64,000 nucleotides of DNA from a beta proteobacterium AAP51. Lineage in GTDB: Bacteria > Pseudomonadota > Gammaproteobacteria > Burkholderiales > Burkholderiaceae_C. The position numbers and the translations under genes were made by a program. The notes under the pieces are model-generated. The model saw nothing but the letters and a program-made list of their open reading frames with translations, had not been told where the DNA came from and did no database searches. The stretch covers positions 1 through 64,000 of the forward strand of contig LJHT01000052.1 in assembly GCA_001295905.1 (NCBI GenBank), in the 5' to 3' direction. Positions 9,106-20,368 of the stretch are shown one piece after another (positions within the stretch are counted from its first letter, which is position 1; each line of letters begins with the position of its first letter).

Positions 9106-10233
9106 TCAGGCGTTCAGCAGGATGCGCAGCATGCGGCGCAGCGGCTCGGCGGCGCCCCAGAGCAGCTGGTCGCCGATGGTGAAGGCGCCCACGTACTCGG
9201 GGCCCATCGCCAGCTTGCGGATGCGGCCGACGGGGATGGTCATGGTGCCCGTCACGGCCACTGGCGTGAGGTGCTGCAGCGTGGCTTCGCGCGTGTTCGG
9301 CACCACCTGCACCCAGGCGTTGTCGGCAGCGATCATGGCCTCGATGTCGGCCACGGGCACGTCTTTCTTCAGCTTCAGCGTCAGCGCCTGGCTGTGGCAG
9401 CGCATGGCGCCCACGCGCACGCAGAAGCCGTCCACGGGCACGGCGGGCGTGCCGAAACCTTCACCCTGGCCGAGGATCTTGTTGGTCTCGGCCATGCCCT
9501 TCCACTCTTCTTTCGACATGCCATTCCCGAGATCCTTGTCGATCCACGGGATCAGCGAGCCGCCCAGCGGCACGCCGAAGTTGGCGGTCTCAATGGCAGA
9601 GAGCGAACGCTGCTTGGCGATGACCTGGCGGTCGATCTCCAGGATGGCGCTCTTGGGGTCGTCCAGCAGCGGCTTCACCGCCGCGTTGAGGGTGCCGTAC
9701 TGCGTGAGCAACTCGCGCATGTGCTGCGCGCCACCGCCGCTGGCGGCCTGGTAGGTCTGCGTGCTCATCCACTCGACCAGGCCCGCCTTGTAGAGCGCGC
9801 CCACGCCCATCAGCATGCAGCTGACGGTGCAGTTGCCACCGATCCAGTTGCGGCCGCCTGCGGCCAGCGCCTTCTTGATGACCGGCAGGTTCACAGGATC
9901 GAGCACGATGACGGCGTCGCTGTTCATGCGCAGCGTGCTGGCGGCGTCGATCCAGTGGCCGTTCCAGCCCGCGGCGCGCAACTTGGGGTAGACGGCGCTG
10001 GTGTAGTCGCCGCCCTGGCAGGTCAGCACGATGTCGCAGCGCTTGAGCGCATCGATGTCATGCGCGTCTTGCAGCTTGGTTTCGTTCTTCGCCTGCGACG
10101 GGGCGGCGCCGCCCGCGTTGCTGGTGCTGAAGAACAGCGGTTCGATGAGCGCGAAGTCGCCCTCGGCCTGCATGCGGTCCATCAGCACGCTGCCGACCAT
10201 GCCGCGCCAGCCAACCAATCCTACGAGTGCCAT
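9106..10233 (-). CDS. asd: Aspartate-semialdehyde dehydrogenase
   Basis: A 375-residue NADP-dependent enzyme that reduces aspartyl phosphate to the semialdehyde, the branch point for Lys, Met, Thr and diaminopimelate. The nucleotide-binding loop is [12 protein letters not shown] at residues 4-15. The catalytic cysteine is Cys135 in IGGNCTVSC. Length and motifs match the Gram-negative Asd type. It follows leuB after 100 nt of non-coding DNA that contains a CCCCGGC/GCCGGGG inverted repeat (10282-10288 and 10295-10301), so it may have its own promoter as well as read-through from leuB. Confidence 0.98.
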   Translation of the reverse strand: MALVGLVGWRGMVGSVLMDRMQAEGDFALIEPLFFSTSNAGGAAPSQAKNETKLQDAHDIDALKRCDIVLTCQGGDYTSAVYPKLRAAGWNGHWIDAASTLRMNSDAVIVLDPVNLPVIKKALAAGGRNWIGGNCTVSCMLMGVGALYKAGLVEWMSTQTYQAASGGGAQHMRELLTQYGTLNAAVKPLLDDPKSAILEIDRQVIAKQRSLSAIETANFGVPLGGSLIPWIDKDLGNGMSKEEWKGMAETNKILGQGEGFGTPAVPVDGFCVRVGAMRCHSQALTLKLKKDVPVADIEAMIAADNAWVQVVPNTREATLQHLTPVAVTGTMTIPVGRIRKLAMGPEYVGAFTIGDQLLWGAAEPLRRMLRILLNA

Positions 10234-10333
10234 CTCAGTCTTGCCTTTCTACCAACCAGGTTGTCCGGACCCCTGCTGCTGCCCCGGCCGTATCGCCGGG
10301 GTCCAGAAGTGGGGGCGAGACGATCCGAGAGCT

Positions 10334-11452
10334 TCAGCTCTTGGGAATGGTGGTGAGGGTGGTGATGGTTTTGCCGGTGAGGGCCGCGATGACCGCGTCG
10401 CCCATGGCCTGCGTGCCCACTTTGGTGGTGCCTTCGCTCCAGATGTCGCCCGTGCGCAGGCCGGCGCTGAGTACGGCCTGCACGGCGGCTTCCACGCGCT
10501 CGGCGGCGGCGGGTTGCTGGAGGGTGTAGCGCAGCATCATGGCAAGGCTCAGGATTGTAGCCAGCGGGTTGGCCACGCCCTTGCCCGCGATGTCGGGCGC
10601 GCTGCCGTGGCTGGGCTCGTAGAGGCCCTTGTTGTTTTTATCGAGCGATGCGCTGGGCAACATGCCGATGCTGCCGGTGAGCATGGCGGCCTCGTCGCTG
10701 AGGATGTCGCCGAACATGTTGCCGGTGAAGACCACGTCGAAGGCCTTGGGTGCCTTGACGAGCTGCATCGCGGCGTTGTCCACGTACATGTGCTGCAGTT
10801 CGACATCGGGGTAGTGCGCAGCGTGTACCTCGGTGACCACGTCTTTCCAGAACTGGAAGGTTTCCAGCACGTTGGCCTTGTCGACACTGGTCACCTTGTT
10901 GCTGCGTTTGCGCGCGGCCTGGAAAGCCACGTGCGCGATGCGCTCGATCTCGGGCCGGCTGTAGCGCATGGTGTCGAAGGCTTCTTCGGCGCCGGGGAAG
11001 TGCCCGTCCACCGCGGTGCGGCGGCCGCGCGGCTGGCCGAAGTAGATGTCGCCGGTGAGCTCGCGAATGATCAGGATGTCCAGGCCCGCCACGAGTTCGG
11101 GCTTCAGGCTCGATGCGTGCGTCAGCTGCGGGTAGCACAGCGCCGGCCGGAAGTTGGCGAACAGCCCCAGGTGCTTGCGCAGGCCCAGGATGGCCTGCTC
11201 CGGCCGCAGTGCGCGCTCGAGCTTGTCGTACTTCCAGTCGCCCACGGCGCCGAAGAGGATGGCGTCGGCGTCCTTGGCCAGCTGCAGCGTGCTCTCGGGC
11301 AACGGGTGGCCGTGGGCCTCGTAGGCGGCGCCACCGACGAGCGCGGTTTCGGTTTCGAAGGGCAGATCCAGCACCTGCATCACCTTCACGGCCTCGGCCA
11401 CGATCTCGGTACCGATGCCGTCGCCCGGCAGGATGGCGATCTTCATGCTCAT
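10334..11452 (-). CDS. leuB: 3-isopropylmalate dehydrogenase
   Basis: A 372-residue NAD-dependent beta-decarboxylating dehydrogenase, the third dedicated step of leucine synthesis. GDGIGTEI near the N-terminus and [18 protein letters not shown] near the C-terminus are the isocitrate/isopropylmalate dehydrogenase signatures. Two start ATGs lie 6 nt apart (11452 and 11446). I kept the first, which sits at better spacing from a GAAAG purine stretch. It follows leuD after 16 nt, so leuC-leuD-leuB form one operon. Confidence 0.97.
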   Translation of the reverse strand: MSMKIAILPGDGIGTEIVAEAVKVMQVLDLPFETETALVGGAAYEAHGHPLPESTLQLAKDADAILFGAVGDWKYDKLERALRPEQAILGLRKHLGLFANFRPALCYPQLTHASSLKPELVAGLDILIIRELTGDIYFGQPRGRRTAVDGHFPGAEEAFDTMRYSRPEIERIAHVAFQAARKRSNKVTSVDKANVLETFQFWKDVVTEVHAAHYPDVELQHMYVDNAAMQLVKAPKAFDVVFTGNMFGDILSDEAAMLTGSIGMLPSASLDKNNKGLYEPSHGSAPDIAGKGVANPLATILSLAMMLRYTLQQPAAAERVEAAVQAVLSAGLRTGDIWSEGTTKVGTQAMGDAVIAALTGKTITTLTTIPKS

Positions 11453-11468
11453 GGATGTGTGCTTTCGT

Positions 11469-12116
11469 TCAAAGGCCGGTGTGGGCCAACCAGGGCATCC
11501 GCGCCAAACGTTCGGCTTCGAAAGCTTTGATCTTGTCTTGGTGCCGCAGGGTCAGCCCGATGTCGTCGAAGCCGTTGATCAGGCAGTACTTGCGGAAGGC
11601 CTGCACCTCGAAAGGCAGCTCGCTGCCGTCAGGCTTCACCACCACCTGGCGCGGCAGGTCGATGGTGAGCTGGTAGCCGGGGAAGGCGGCCGCTTCGTCG
11701 AAGAGGCGGTCCATCTGCGCCTCGCTCAGCACGATGGGCAGCAAGCCGTTCTTGAAGCAGTTGTTGAAGAAGATGTCGGCAAAGCTCGGCGCCAGGATGG
11801 TGCGGAAGCCGTACTGCTGCAGCGCCCAAGGCGCGTGCTCGCGGCTGCTGCCGCAGCCGAAGTTCTGGCGCGCCAGCAGCACCGAAGCACCGGCGTAACG
11901 CGGTTGGTTCAGCACGAAATCAGGGTTCGGCTTGCGGCTGGCCGGGTCTTGGCCGGGCTCACCCGGGTCGAGGTAACGCCACTCGTCGAACAAGTTAGGC
12001 CCGAAGCCGCTGCGCGCGATGCTCTTCAGGAACTGCTTGGGGATGATGGCGTCGGTGTCGACGTTGGCGCGGTCCATCGGGGCCACCAGGCCCGTGTGCA
12101 GGGTGAAGGCATCCAT
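11469..12116 (-). CDS. leuD: 3-isopropylmalate dehydratase small subunit
   Basis: A 215-residue small subunit of isopropylmalate isomerase, which works with LeuC on the 2- to 3-isopropylmalate conversion. [16 protein letters not shown] and [15 protein letters not shown] are the swivel-domain signatures of the LeuD/aconitase family. The ATG at 12114-12116 is chosen because it overlaps the leuC stop (TGATG). Upstream in-frame sequence is only the leuC gene in another frame. The tight overlap fits stoichiometric production of the two subunits. Confidence 0.98.
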   Translation of the reverse strand: MDAFTLHTGLVAPMDRANVDTDAIIPKQFLKSIARSGFGPNLFDEWRYLDPGEPGQDPASRKPNPDFVLNQPRYAGASVLLARQNFGCGSSREHAPWALQQYGFRTILAPSFADIFFNNCFKNGLLPIVLSEAQMDRLFDEAAAFPGYQLTIDLPRQVVVKPDGSELPFEVQAFRKYCLINGFDDIGLTLRHQDKIKAFEAERLARMPWLAHTGL

Positions 12117-13552
12117 CAAGCAATCCTCCGGACATCGACGAAGTGGCCGTTCAGCGCGGCCGCGGCGGCCATCGCGGGGCTGACGAGGTGGGTGCGCCCC
12201 CCCGCGCCCTGGCGGCCTTCGAAATTGCGGTTGCTGGTGCTGGCGCAGCGTTCGCCGGGCTCCAGGCGGTCGGCGTTCATCGCCAGGCACATGCTGCAGC
12301 CGGGCTCGCGCCATTCAAAGCCCGCGGCCTTGAAGATTTCGTGCAGGCCCTCGGCTTCGGCCTGCGCCTTCACCTGGCCCGAGCCGGGCACCACCAACGC
12401 CAGCTTCACGTTGCCGGCCACCTTCTGGCCCACGCGCTTGACCACGGCCGCGGCCTCGCGCAGGTCTTCGATGCGGCTGTTGGTGCAGCTGCCGATGAAG
12501 ACCTTGTCGATGCGGATGTCGGTGATGGCCTTGTTGGGCTGCAGGCCCATGTAGACCAGCGCACGCTCGATGGCGCTGCGCTTGGTGGCGTCTCTTTCCT
12601 TGTCGGGGTCGGGCACACGGCCGTCCACGGGCAACACCATCTCGGGGCTGGTGCCCCAGGTCACCTGGGGCTGGATCTGCGCGGCGTCGAGTTCCACCAC
12701 GGCGTCGAAGTGTGCGCCGGGGTCGCTGTGCAGCGTGCGCCAGTGCGCCACGGCCTGCTCCCACTCCACGCCCTTGGGCGAGAACGGCCGGCCTTGGCCG
12801 TTGTTGTGGATGTAGGCGATGGTCTTGTCGTCCACAGCCACCAGGCCCGCACGCGCGCCGGCCTCGATGGCCATGTTGCAGACCGTCATGCGGCCTTCCA
12901 TGCTGAGGCCGCGGATGGCGCTGCCACCGAACTCGATGGTGTAGCCCGTGCCGCCCGCGGTGCCGATCTTGCCGATGATGGCCAGCACCACGTCTTTCGC
13001 AGTGACGCCGCGGCCGAGCGTGCCTTCCACATTCACGAGCATGTTCTTGGCCTTCTTGGCCAGCAGCGTTTGGGTCGCCATCACGTGCTCGACCTCGCTG
13101 GTGCCGATGCCGTGCGCCAGCGCACCGAAAGCGCCGTGCGTGCTGGTGTGGCTGTCGCCGCACACCACCGTCATGCCCGGCAGCGTGGCGCCGTTCTCGG
13201 GGCCGATCACGTGCACGATGCCCTGGCGCTTGTCCATGAAGGGGAAGTAGGCCGCGGCGCCGGTGGCGCGGATGTTGGCGTCCAGCGTGGTGATCTGCAG
13301 CTTGCTCACGGCATCGGTGATGCCGTTCAGCCCCAGCTCCCAGCCCGTGGTGGGCGTGTTGTGGTCGGCCGTGGCGACGATGCTGCTCACGCGCCACACC
13401 TTGCGCCCGGCCAGGCGCAGGCCTTCGAAGGCCTGCGGGCTGGTCACCTCGTGCACGAGGTGGCGGTCGATGTAGAGCACGGCGGTGCCGTCTTCTTCGG
13501 TGTGGACGACGTGTTCGTCCCACAGCTTGTCGTAGAGCGTCCTGGCGGTCAT
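12116..13552 (-). CDS. leuC: 3-isopropylmalate dehydratase large subunit
   Basis: A 478-residue iron-sulfur large subunit of isopropylmalate isomerase. The [4Fe-4S] ligands are visible as one Cys in IGSCTNSR and two in [11 protein letters not shown]. The [17 protein letters not shown] segment is the active-site motif. The ATG at 13550-13552 overlaps the stop of the upstream LysR gene as ATGA. The open frame continues further upstream but there it is only a shadow of the LysR gene. Confidence 0.98.
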   Translation of the reverse strand: MTARTLYDKLWDEHVVHTEEDGTAVLYIDRHLVHEVTSPQAFEGLRLAGRKVWRVSSIVATADHNTPTTGWELGLNGITDAVSKLQITTLDANIRATGAAAYFPFMDKRQGIVHVIGPENGATLPGMTVVCGDSHTSTHGAFGALAHGIGTSEVEHVMATQTLLAKKAKNMLVNVEGTLGRGVTAKDVVLAIIGKIGTAGGTGYTIEFGGSAIRGLSMEGRMTVCNMAIEAGARAGLVAVDDKTIAYIHNNGQGRPFSPKGVEWEQAVAHWRTLHSDPGAHFDAVVELDAAQIQPQVTWGTSPEMVLPVDGRVPDPDKERDATKRSAIERALVYMGLQPNKAITDIRIDKVFIGSCTNSRIEDLREAAAVVKRVGQKVAGNVKLALVVPGSGQVKAQAEAEGLHEIFKAAGFEWREPGCSMCLAMNADRLEPGERCASTSNRNFEGRQGAGGRTHLVSPAMAAAAALNGHFVDVRRIA

Positions 13553-14463
13553 GGCTGGGGGTCTCCTGAAGAAGAAAGTGGGGCGGGGCACAGCGCGTCG
13601 ACAAAACGCTGCACCACGGTGGGCAGCACCTCTTGCCGGCGCACGCCCAGCAGGTAGCTGCGCCGCGCCCAGGCGTCGCGCAGGGGCAGCACCTGCACGC
13701 GGAAGAGCTGCGCAAAACGCTGCGCCACGGCAGCGGGCATCACGGCCACGCCCAGGCCGGCTTCCACCAGCTGGGCGATGGCGTCGAAGCCGCGCACCTG
13801 CAACCGCGCCTTCAGCACACGGCCCTGGCCTTCGGCCTCGGCGCGCATCAGCTCGTGCACGGCGGCGCCTTGGTGCAGGCCGACGATGTCGTGGTCGAGC
13901 AGGTCGTCGAAGGCCAGGCTGTCGTGCGCGGCCAGCACATGGCCGGCGGGCACCATCGCGGCCAAGGCGCCGTGGCGGTAGGTGCGCGTGTCGAGCCGGT
14001 TGTCGAGCACGGGTGCCACGAAGATGCCCACGTCGGCGCGGCCCTCGGCCACCGCGGCCTGGATCTCGGTGCTGGTGAGGTCTTCCAGGCTGATGCGGAT
14101 CTTGGGGTGCGCCTGCGAAAACGCCGCCAGGTCGGGCGGCAGGCATTCGCTGATGGCGCCGGCGTTGGCCGCGATGCGCAGGTGGCCCTGAATGCCGCGC
14201 GAGAACTCCACCACCTCGCTTTCCAGCGCGTGCAGGCTGGCATGCAGGCTGCGCACGTGGCGCACCAGCGCGCGGCCGGCTTCGGTGGGCAGCACGCCGC
14301 GCGCGTGGCGCTCGAACAGCGGCACGCCGAAGCGGGCTTCGAGGTCGCTCAGGCGCTTGCTGGCCGCGGCCAGCGCCAGGTGCTCGCGCTCAGCGCCGCG
14401 CGTGATGCTGCGGGTGTCGGCAATGGCCTGCACGAGGTTGAGGGTGGTGAGGTCGAAACGCAT
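13549..14463 (-). CDS. LysR-family transcriptional regulator, first gene of the leu unit
   Basis: A 304-residue LysR-type regulator. The N-terminal winged helix-turn-helix spans about residues 1-60 ([20 protein letters not shown]), followed by a linker helix and a periplasmic-binding-like effector domain. The ATG at 14461-14463 gives the standard N-terminus [10 protein letters not shown]. The gene overlaps leuC by 4 nt in the same direction, so the regulator is co-transcribed with the genes it precedes. Control of leu genes and of itself is a reasonable inference but is not shown. The ligand is unknown. Confidence 0.93.
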   Translation of the reverse strand: MRFDLTTLNLVQAIADTRSITRGAEREHLALAAASKRLSDLEARFGVPLFERHARGVLPTEAGRALVRHVRSLHASLHALESEVVEFSRGIQGHLRIAANAGAISECLPPDLAAFSQAHPKIRISLEDLTSTEIQAAVAEGRADVGIFVAPVLDNRLDTRTYRHGALAAMVPAGHVLAAHDSLAFDDLLDHDIVGLHQGAAVHELMRAEAEGQGRVLKARLQVRGFDAIAQLVEAGLGVAVMPAAVAQRFAQLFRVQVLPLRDAWARRSYLLGVRRQEVLPTVVQRFVDALCPAPLSSSGDPQP

Positions 14464-14569
14464 GCGGGCACCGGGCCGGTGCCGCCCAGGCAGCACCATA
14501 GCCTTCGCCGGAGTAGCCGGGTTGCTTCGATTATCAATCCAGCCTTCGCAGAAAACGAAGCCTCGACCC

Positions 14570-15199
14570 TTACGCCTGAAAACGCAGCAGCAGGTTGTTG
14601 GCCGGCATGGCGCGGCGCTCGGCCAGGTGCAGGCCGGCCTGCGCGGCCGCGGCCTGCACCTCGGGCAGGGTCCGCAGGCCCCACCGGGCGTCGCGCGCAC
14701 GCAGGTCGGCATCGAATGCCGCGTTGCTGGGGGCCAGCGGCTCCCCAGGCACGATGAAGGGCCCGTAGACCACCAGCACGCCACCGGGCCGCAGCGCCTG
14801 CGCCGCGCCGCGCATGAAGGCCGGCGTCACGGCCCAGGGCGCGATGTGCAGCAGGTTGGCGGCGTACACCGCATCGCAACTGCCCGCCTCCAGGGGCCAG
14901 GCGGCCCGCACGTCCAGCACGTCGAGCACCACAGGCGCGCGCACGCCCGGCAGCCCGGCGCAGCGCGCCGCGATGGCCGCCAGCGGCCCGGCCGTGGCTT
15001 CGGTGGGCTGCCAGTCCCAGCCGGCTTCGGCGCTGCAGAAATGCTGGGCGTGCTGGCCGGTGCCGCTGGCCACTTCCAGCACACGGGCCTTGGCAGGCAG
15101 CCAGGCCTGCAGCGCCAGCAGGATGTGCGGCGCGTTGCGTTCGGCCGCCGGGCTGTGCGGCAGTTCGGGCTGCAGGGGATGGGCAGAGGCAGGGTTCAT
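14570..15199 (-). CDS. DUF938 SAM-dependent methyltransferase-like protein
   Basis: A 209-residue class I methyltransferase-like protein of the DUF938 family. The AdoMet loop is VLEVASGTGQHAQHF at about residues 40-54, then VLDVLDV and LRPGGVLVVYGPF complete the Rossmann fold. Neither the substrate nor the biological role of the family is established to my knowledge. It stands alone, 56 nt from a divergent membrane-protein gene and 106 nt from the LysR start, so it probably has its own promoter. Confidence 0.85.
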   Translation of the reverse strand: MNPASAHPLQPELPHSPAAERNAPHILLALQAWLPAKARVLEVASGTGQHAQHFCSAEAGWDWQPTEATAGPLAAIAARCAGLPGVRAPVVLDVLDVRAAWPLEAGSCDAVYAANLLHIAPWAVTPAFMRGAAQALRPGGVLVVYGPFIVPGEPLAPSNAAFDADLRARDARWGLRTLPEVQAAAAQAGLHLAERRAMPANNLLLRFQA

Positions 15200-15255
15200 G
15201 GCCTAGATTGTCGGATGCACGGGCCCCGCGGGCCCTGCCCCTTGCCGGAGCCCCC

Positions 15256-17169
15256 ATGGCCACGCCCTTGCCCACCCCCATGCCGGTGGCCGACCTCGAT
15301 GCCGCCGTGGCCGTGCTTTCTGCCGCTTCGGCTGCTTCCGCAGCCCCGGCCGTGGAAGCCGCTCAGGCCCCCAGCGGCGCCCTCGCCCTGAGCCTGCTGC
15401 TCACCTGGCTGGGCATCGCGGTGATGGTGCTGGCCCAGACCGCTGCACCCTGGGTGCTGAAGCGCTACCGCCAGCGTGTGCTGGCCTTCATGCAGGCGCC
15501 GGCAGCGCAGGCCCTGGGGCTGCTGGGGCAGGTGTCAGCGCCGTGGACAGCGGCCCGGTTGCTGGCGGGCATCGAAGGGCGCCGCCGCCAGGTGCTGTGG
15601 GTGCTGGCGGGGGTGGTCGCGCTCTACTCCACGCTCGCGGCGCTGGCCTTCTTCTACCGCATGGAAAGGGCCCACGAGGGCCTGATTTCCTACGCCATCT
15701 CCTTCTTCATGTTCGCGGCCTTCTGCGGGCCGGTGGTGTTGCTGGGCGTCTCGGCCTCGCGCTTCAGCCACCACTTCTGGGTCTGGTTCGCGCCTGCCAC
15801 CTTCGCTGCCTTCGCGATGCAGGCCGTGGTCACCACGATGGAAGGCGAAGGGGGCCGCAAGGGTGCGGCCGGAGCCTTGGTGGGGGTGGTGCTGCTCACG
15901 CTGGCGGCGGTGCTGCTGCGGCAGCGCGTGCCCGAACGTTGGTCGCGGCGGGTGCGCGCGTTGCTGGCGCTGTATGGCTGGAAGCTGGTGCTGCCCATCA
16001 CGGTGCTCACTGCGCTGGGCCTGCTGGCGCTGCTGGGCTGGCTGCAGCACCCGGCGCTGCAGAAGCTGGTGGCTTCCTGCTTCGTGGCGCTGGTGGCCAT
16101 CGGCCTGTGTTTCCTGACCATGGTCGACCGCATCAAGCGCACCGTGGTGCCGCTGCTGGGCGCGGCGCTGCTCACCGTGTTCGTGGTGGCGCTGGCCAGC
16201 ACCGCCGTGGCCATTGCGCTGCTGCCGCCCCTGCCCAGCTGGGCCCTGGGCACGCTGGGGTTCATGGGCCTGGCCGTGGGCCTGCTGGCGGCCTACTTCA
16301 TGCTGAGCTGGATCGGCCTGGCCTACGAGCAGAAGTTGTTCAGCGACGCGCAGTTCCAGGTGTTCAGCTGGATGCTGGCCGTCTCGGGCGCGGCCATGGC
16401 CATCGAAACCATGTTCCAGCAGCGCGCCCTCACCGACCCCTCGAACCTGCAACTGGCCGCGGCCAGTGTGCTGGCGCTGCTGGTGTACTGGCTGGTCACG
16501 CGCTACGGGCTGCAGCCGCTGCCCAGCAACCGCCGGCTGCTGGTGCTGCGCGTGTTCGCCCAGGACAGCCGCGGCGAGCAATTGATGGACGAACTGGAAT
16601 ACCGCTGGCGCTTCATCGGCCCCATTGCCTTGATCGGCGGCACCGACATGGCCGCCCGTACCATCGACCCCACCAAGGCGGCCGACTTCCTGCGCGGCCG
16701 CCTGAAGGACGGCTTCGTGCCCAGCGCCGAGGTGCTGAACCGCCGCGTCACCAACTTCGACGACACCCCCGACCCCGACGGCCGCTACCGCGTCAACGAG
16801 TTCTTCTGCTTCGTCGACATCTGGCAGCTGGCCGTGCAACGCCTGCTGCAGGGCTGCCACGCGGTGGTGGTGGACTTGCGCGGCTTCACGGCCGAACGGC
16901 GCGGCACCGCCTGGGAACTGGCCCACCTGCGCGACACCGGGGCGCTGGCGCGCACGGTGTTTCTCATCGACAGCGCCACGGTGCAGGCCGATGTGCACGC
17001 CGCGCTGGACAGCCCGCCCGAGCTGCCCTTGCCCGCCGCCCGCGTGCTGGCGGTGGACCGCTGGATGGACGGCGAAGCGCTGGTGGAAGCGCTGGTGCAT
17101 TGCCTGGAAACGCCCCGGCCCGCCGTGCCGCATGTGCAGCCGGAGCCAGCCCTGCGCAGCGCGGCTTGA
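15256..17169 (+). CDS. Uncharacterised polytopic membrane protein with soluble C-terminal domain
   Basis: A 637-residue protein I cannot assign to a named function. The ATG at 15256 is preceded by GGAG at good spacing. A TTG at 15208 would add 16 residues. After an Ala/Pro-rich N-terminus, I count about 11 hydrophobic helices between residues 45 and 420. The remaining 210 residues are soluble and alternate beta-like and helical segments: RLLVLRVFAQDSRGEQL, GPIALIGGTDMA, LRGRLKDGF, CHAVVVDLRGF, then LARTVFLID. That pattern resembles a Rossmann- or TIR-like alpha/beta domain. Without a search this is only a structural impression. Flanking genes give no functional clue. Confidence 0.75.
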   Translation: MATPLPTPMPVADLDAAVAVLSAASAASAAPAVEAAQAPSGALALSLLLTWLGIAVMVLAQTAAPWVLKRYRQRVLAFMQAPAAQALGLLGQVSAPWTAARLLAGIEGRRRQVLWVLAGVVALYSTLAALAFFYRMERAHEGLISYAISFFMFAAFCGPVVLLGVSASRFSHHFWVWFAPATFAAFAMQAVVTTMEGEGGRKGAAGALVGVVLLTLAAVLLRQRVPERWSRRVRALLALYGWKLVLPITVLTALGLLALLGWLQHPALQKLVASCFVALVAIGLCFLTMVDRIKRTVVPLLGAALLTVFVVALASTAVAIALLPPLPSWALGTLGFMGLAVGLLAAYFMLSWIGLAYEQKLFSDAQFQVFSWMLAVSGAAMAIETMFQQRALTDPSNLQLAAASVLALLVYWLVTRYGLQPLPSNRRLLVLRVFAQDSRGEQLMDELEYRWRFIGPIALIGGTDMAARTIDPTKAADFLRGRLKDGFVPSAEVLNRRVTNFDDTPDPDGRYRVNEFFCFVDIWQLAVQRLLQGCHAVVVDLRGFTAERRGTAWELAHLRDTGALARTVFLIDSATVQADVHAALDSPPELPLPAARVLAVDRWMDGEALVEALVHCLETPRPAVPHVQPEPALRSAA

Positions 17170-17201
17170 CGAACGCGCAGCAGCTCGCGGCCGCCCGGTG
17201 T

Positions 17202-17924
17202 TCAGGCGGCGGCGGCGCGCGCTTCCAGGTCGGCCTTCAGCGTGGGGGCCAGGCGCAGCTCGCGGGCCAGGGCGTCGAGGTAGGCGCGCTCCATCGTCGT
17301 GGTCTGGTCCACCACCAGCACGCTGGCGAGGTAGATCTCGGCAGCCATCTCGGGCCCGGTGGCGGCAGCGGCCACCTCGGCCGGCTCCACCGGGCGCGCC
17401 AGTTCGGCGTCCACCCAGGCGCGCGTGGCAGCATCGGCCTCGATGCGCTGCAGCTCGGCGTGCACCAGGCCGCGCTCGCGCTCGTCCATGTGGCCATCGG
17501 CCTTGGCCGCGGCGATCAGCGCCTTCAGCATGGCGCGGCTGTGGTCTTCCAGCTGCGGCGCCGGCAGCGCGGCGAAGCTGGGGACAGCTTGCGGCGTGAT
17601 GTCGATGGGCGCGCGGGCTGGCATGCCTGCGCCAACGCCAGCGGCCGGGCCGGCCTGCGCCGCCTGCTTGGCCTGGTGGTCCTGGTACACCTTCCAGGCC
17701 AGCGCGCCCAGTGCCGCCACGCTGCCGTACTTCAGCGCCGTGCCGCCCATGCTGCGGCCGCGCTTGCTGCCCAGCAGCAGCCCCAGCGCGCCACCCACGG
17801 CCGCGCCACTGGCGTACTTGCCCAGGTGGCTGCCTAGCGAGCCACCCTGAGGGCCGCGCGGTGCACCACCGGCCCCGGACATGCCGGACTTGAGCAGTTG
17901 TTCAAGCAAAGAGAAAGCGCTCAT
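17202..17924 (-). CDS. DUF533 (YebE/TerB-like) protein
   Basis: A 240-residue protein of the DUF533 type. The N-terminal half is Gly/Ala-rich with a hydrophobic stretch (YASGAAVGGALGLLLGS) and a second one (YGSVAALGALAW), suggesting membrane association. The C-terminal half, from about residue 125, is a TerB-like all-helical domain: MLKALIAAAKADGHMDERER followed by EIYLASVLVVD and YLDALARELRL. The KADGHMDERE segment resembles the acidic metal-binding loop of TerB proteins. The function of this family is not established. It is convergent with the preceding membrane-protein gene. Confidence 0.85.
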   Translation of the reverse strand: MSAFSLLEQLLKSGMSGAGGAPRGPQGGSLGSHLGKYASGAAVGGALGLLLGSKRGRSMGGTALKYGSVAALGALAWKVYQDHQAKQAAQAGPAAGVGAGMPARAPIDITPQAVPSFAALPAPQLEDHSRAMLKALIAAAKADGHMDERERGLVHAELQRIEADAATRAWVDAELARPVEPAEVAAAATGPEMAAEIYLASVLVVDQTTTMERAYLDALARELRLAPTLKADLEARAAAA

Positions 17925-18075
17925 GGCGGGGTTCCTGAAGAAGAGTCGTGAGACAGGGCCTGCACTCTAGCGAAGCCCCGGGTGCGCCCGCTTAGCCCGC
18001 ACGCCTGCTCGGGCCTCCGAGGCGCAGGTGGGCCGCCCAGGGCCTGCCAACCTACGGGCTTGCAGGCTGAGGCGC

Positions 18076-19766
<1,691 letters not shown>

Positions 19767-19893
19767 CTTGGCATTCAGGTGATGGCCGGTGGCCCTGGGG
19801 GCGCGAAGCATAAGCCCGCCGGGTGACACCCCGTGCGGCTGCGGTTGGAGTGCGGCGCCTAGATGGGCCCGCCTCCTGCAAGGTCAGGCCGGC

Positions 19894-20361
19894 TCAGCCG
19901 AGGGCGGCGATCACGTCGGGCGGCGCCTGCACCAGCTCGATGAGCACACCTTCGCCGCCGATGGGGAAATCGTCGCTGGCCTTGGGGTGGATGAAGCAGA
20001 TGTCGTGGCCCGCGGCGCCCTTGCGGATGCCGCCCGGCGCGAAGCGCACGCCGTTCGCCGTCATCCATTCCACCGCCTTGGGCAGGTCGTCGACCCACAG
20101 GCCCACGTGGTTCAGCGGCGTGGTGTGCACGGCGGGCTTCTTCTCGGGGTCCAGCGGCTGCATCAGATCGACTTCCACCGCGTGCGGGCCCTGCCCCAAG
20201 GCGCAGATGTCCTCGTCGACGTTCTCGCGTTCGCTGACGAAGGTGCTCTTGACCTGCAGGCCGAAGATCTCGACCCACAGCTTCTGCAGGCGCTGCTTGT
20301 CGGGGCCGCCGATGGCGATCTGCTGCACCCCGAGGATGCGGAAGGGCTTGGGCGCGCTCAT
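19894..20361 (-). CDS. VOC-family protein, probable methylmalonyl-CoA epimerase-like
   Basis: A 155-residue vicinal-oxygen-chelate protein with two beta-alpha-beta-beta-beta modules. The second module begins [10 protein letters not shown], with a metal-type His, and ends [10 protein letters not shown], with a metal-type Glu. In the first module the usual His is replaced by Gln in GVQQIAIGG, so the metal site is atypical for a canonical epimerase. It is the last gene of the propionyl-CoA operon, 7 nt after bioB. That supports an epimerase acting between PccAB and the mutase. Another lyase of the glyoxalase fold is possible. Confidence 0.75.
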   Translation of the reverse strand: MSAPKPFRILGVQQIAIGGPDKQRLQKLWVEIFGLQVKSTFVSERENVDEDICALGQGPHAVEVDLMQPLDPEKKPAVHTTPLNHVGLWVDDLPKAVEWMTANGVRFAPGGIRKGAAGHDICFIHPKASDDFPIGGEGVLIELVQAPPDVIAALG

Positions 20362-20368
20362 CGCAGGC

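Noticed and set aside
10234..10333. Possible lysine-responsive riboswitch ahead of asd
   Set aside because: Only a simple CCCCGGC/GCCGGGG dyad and a weak outer repeat are visible. The conserved lysine-riboswitch core is not present, and that class is rare in this group.
15208..15255. TTG start 48 nt upstream of the polytopic membrane protein
   Set aside because: The ATG at 15256 has a well-spaced GGAG, and the extra 16 residues show no conserved character.
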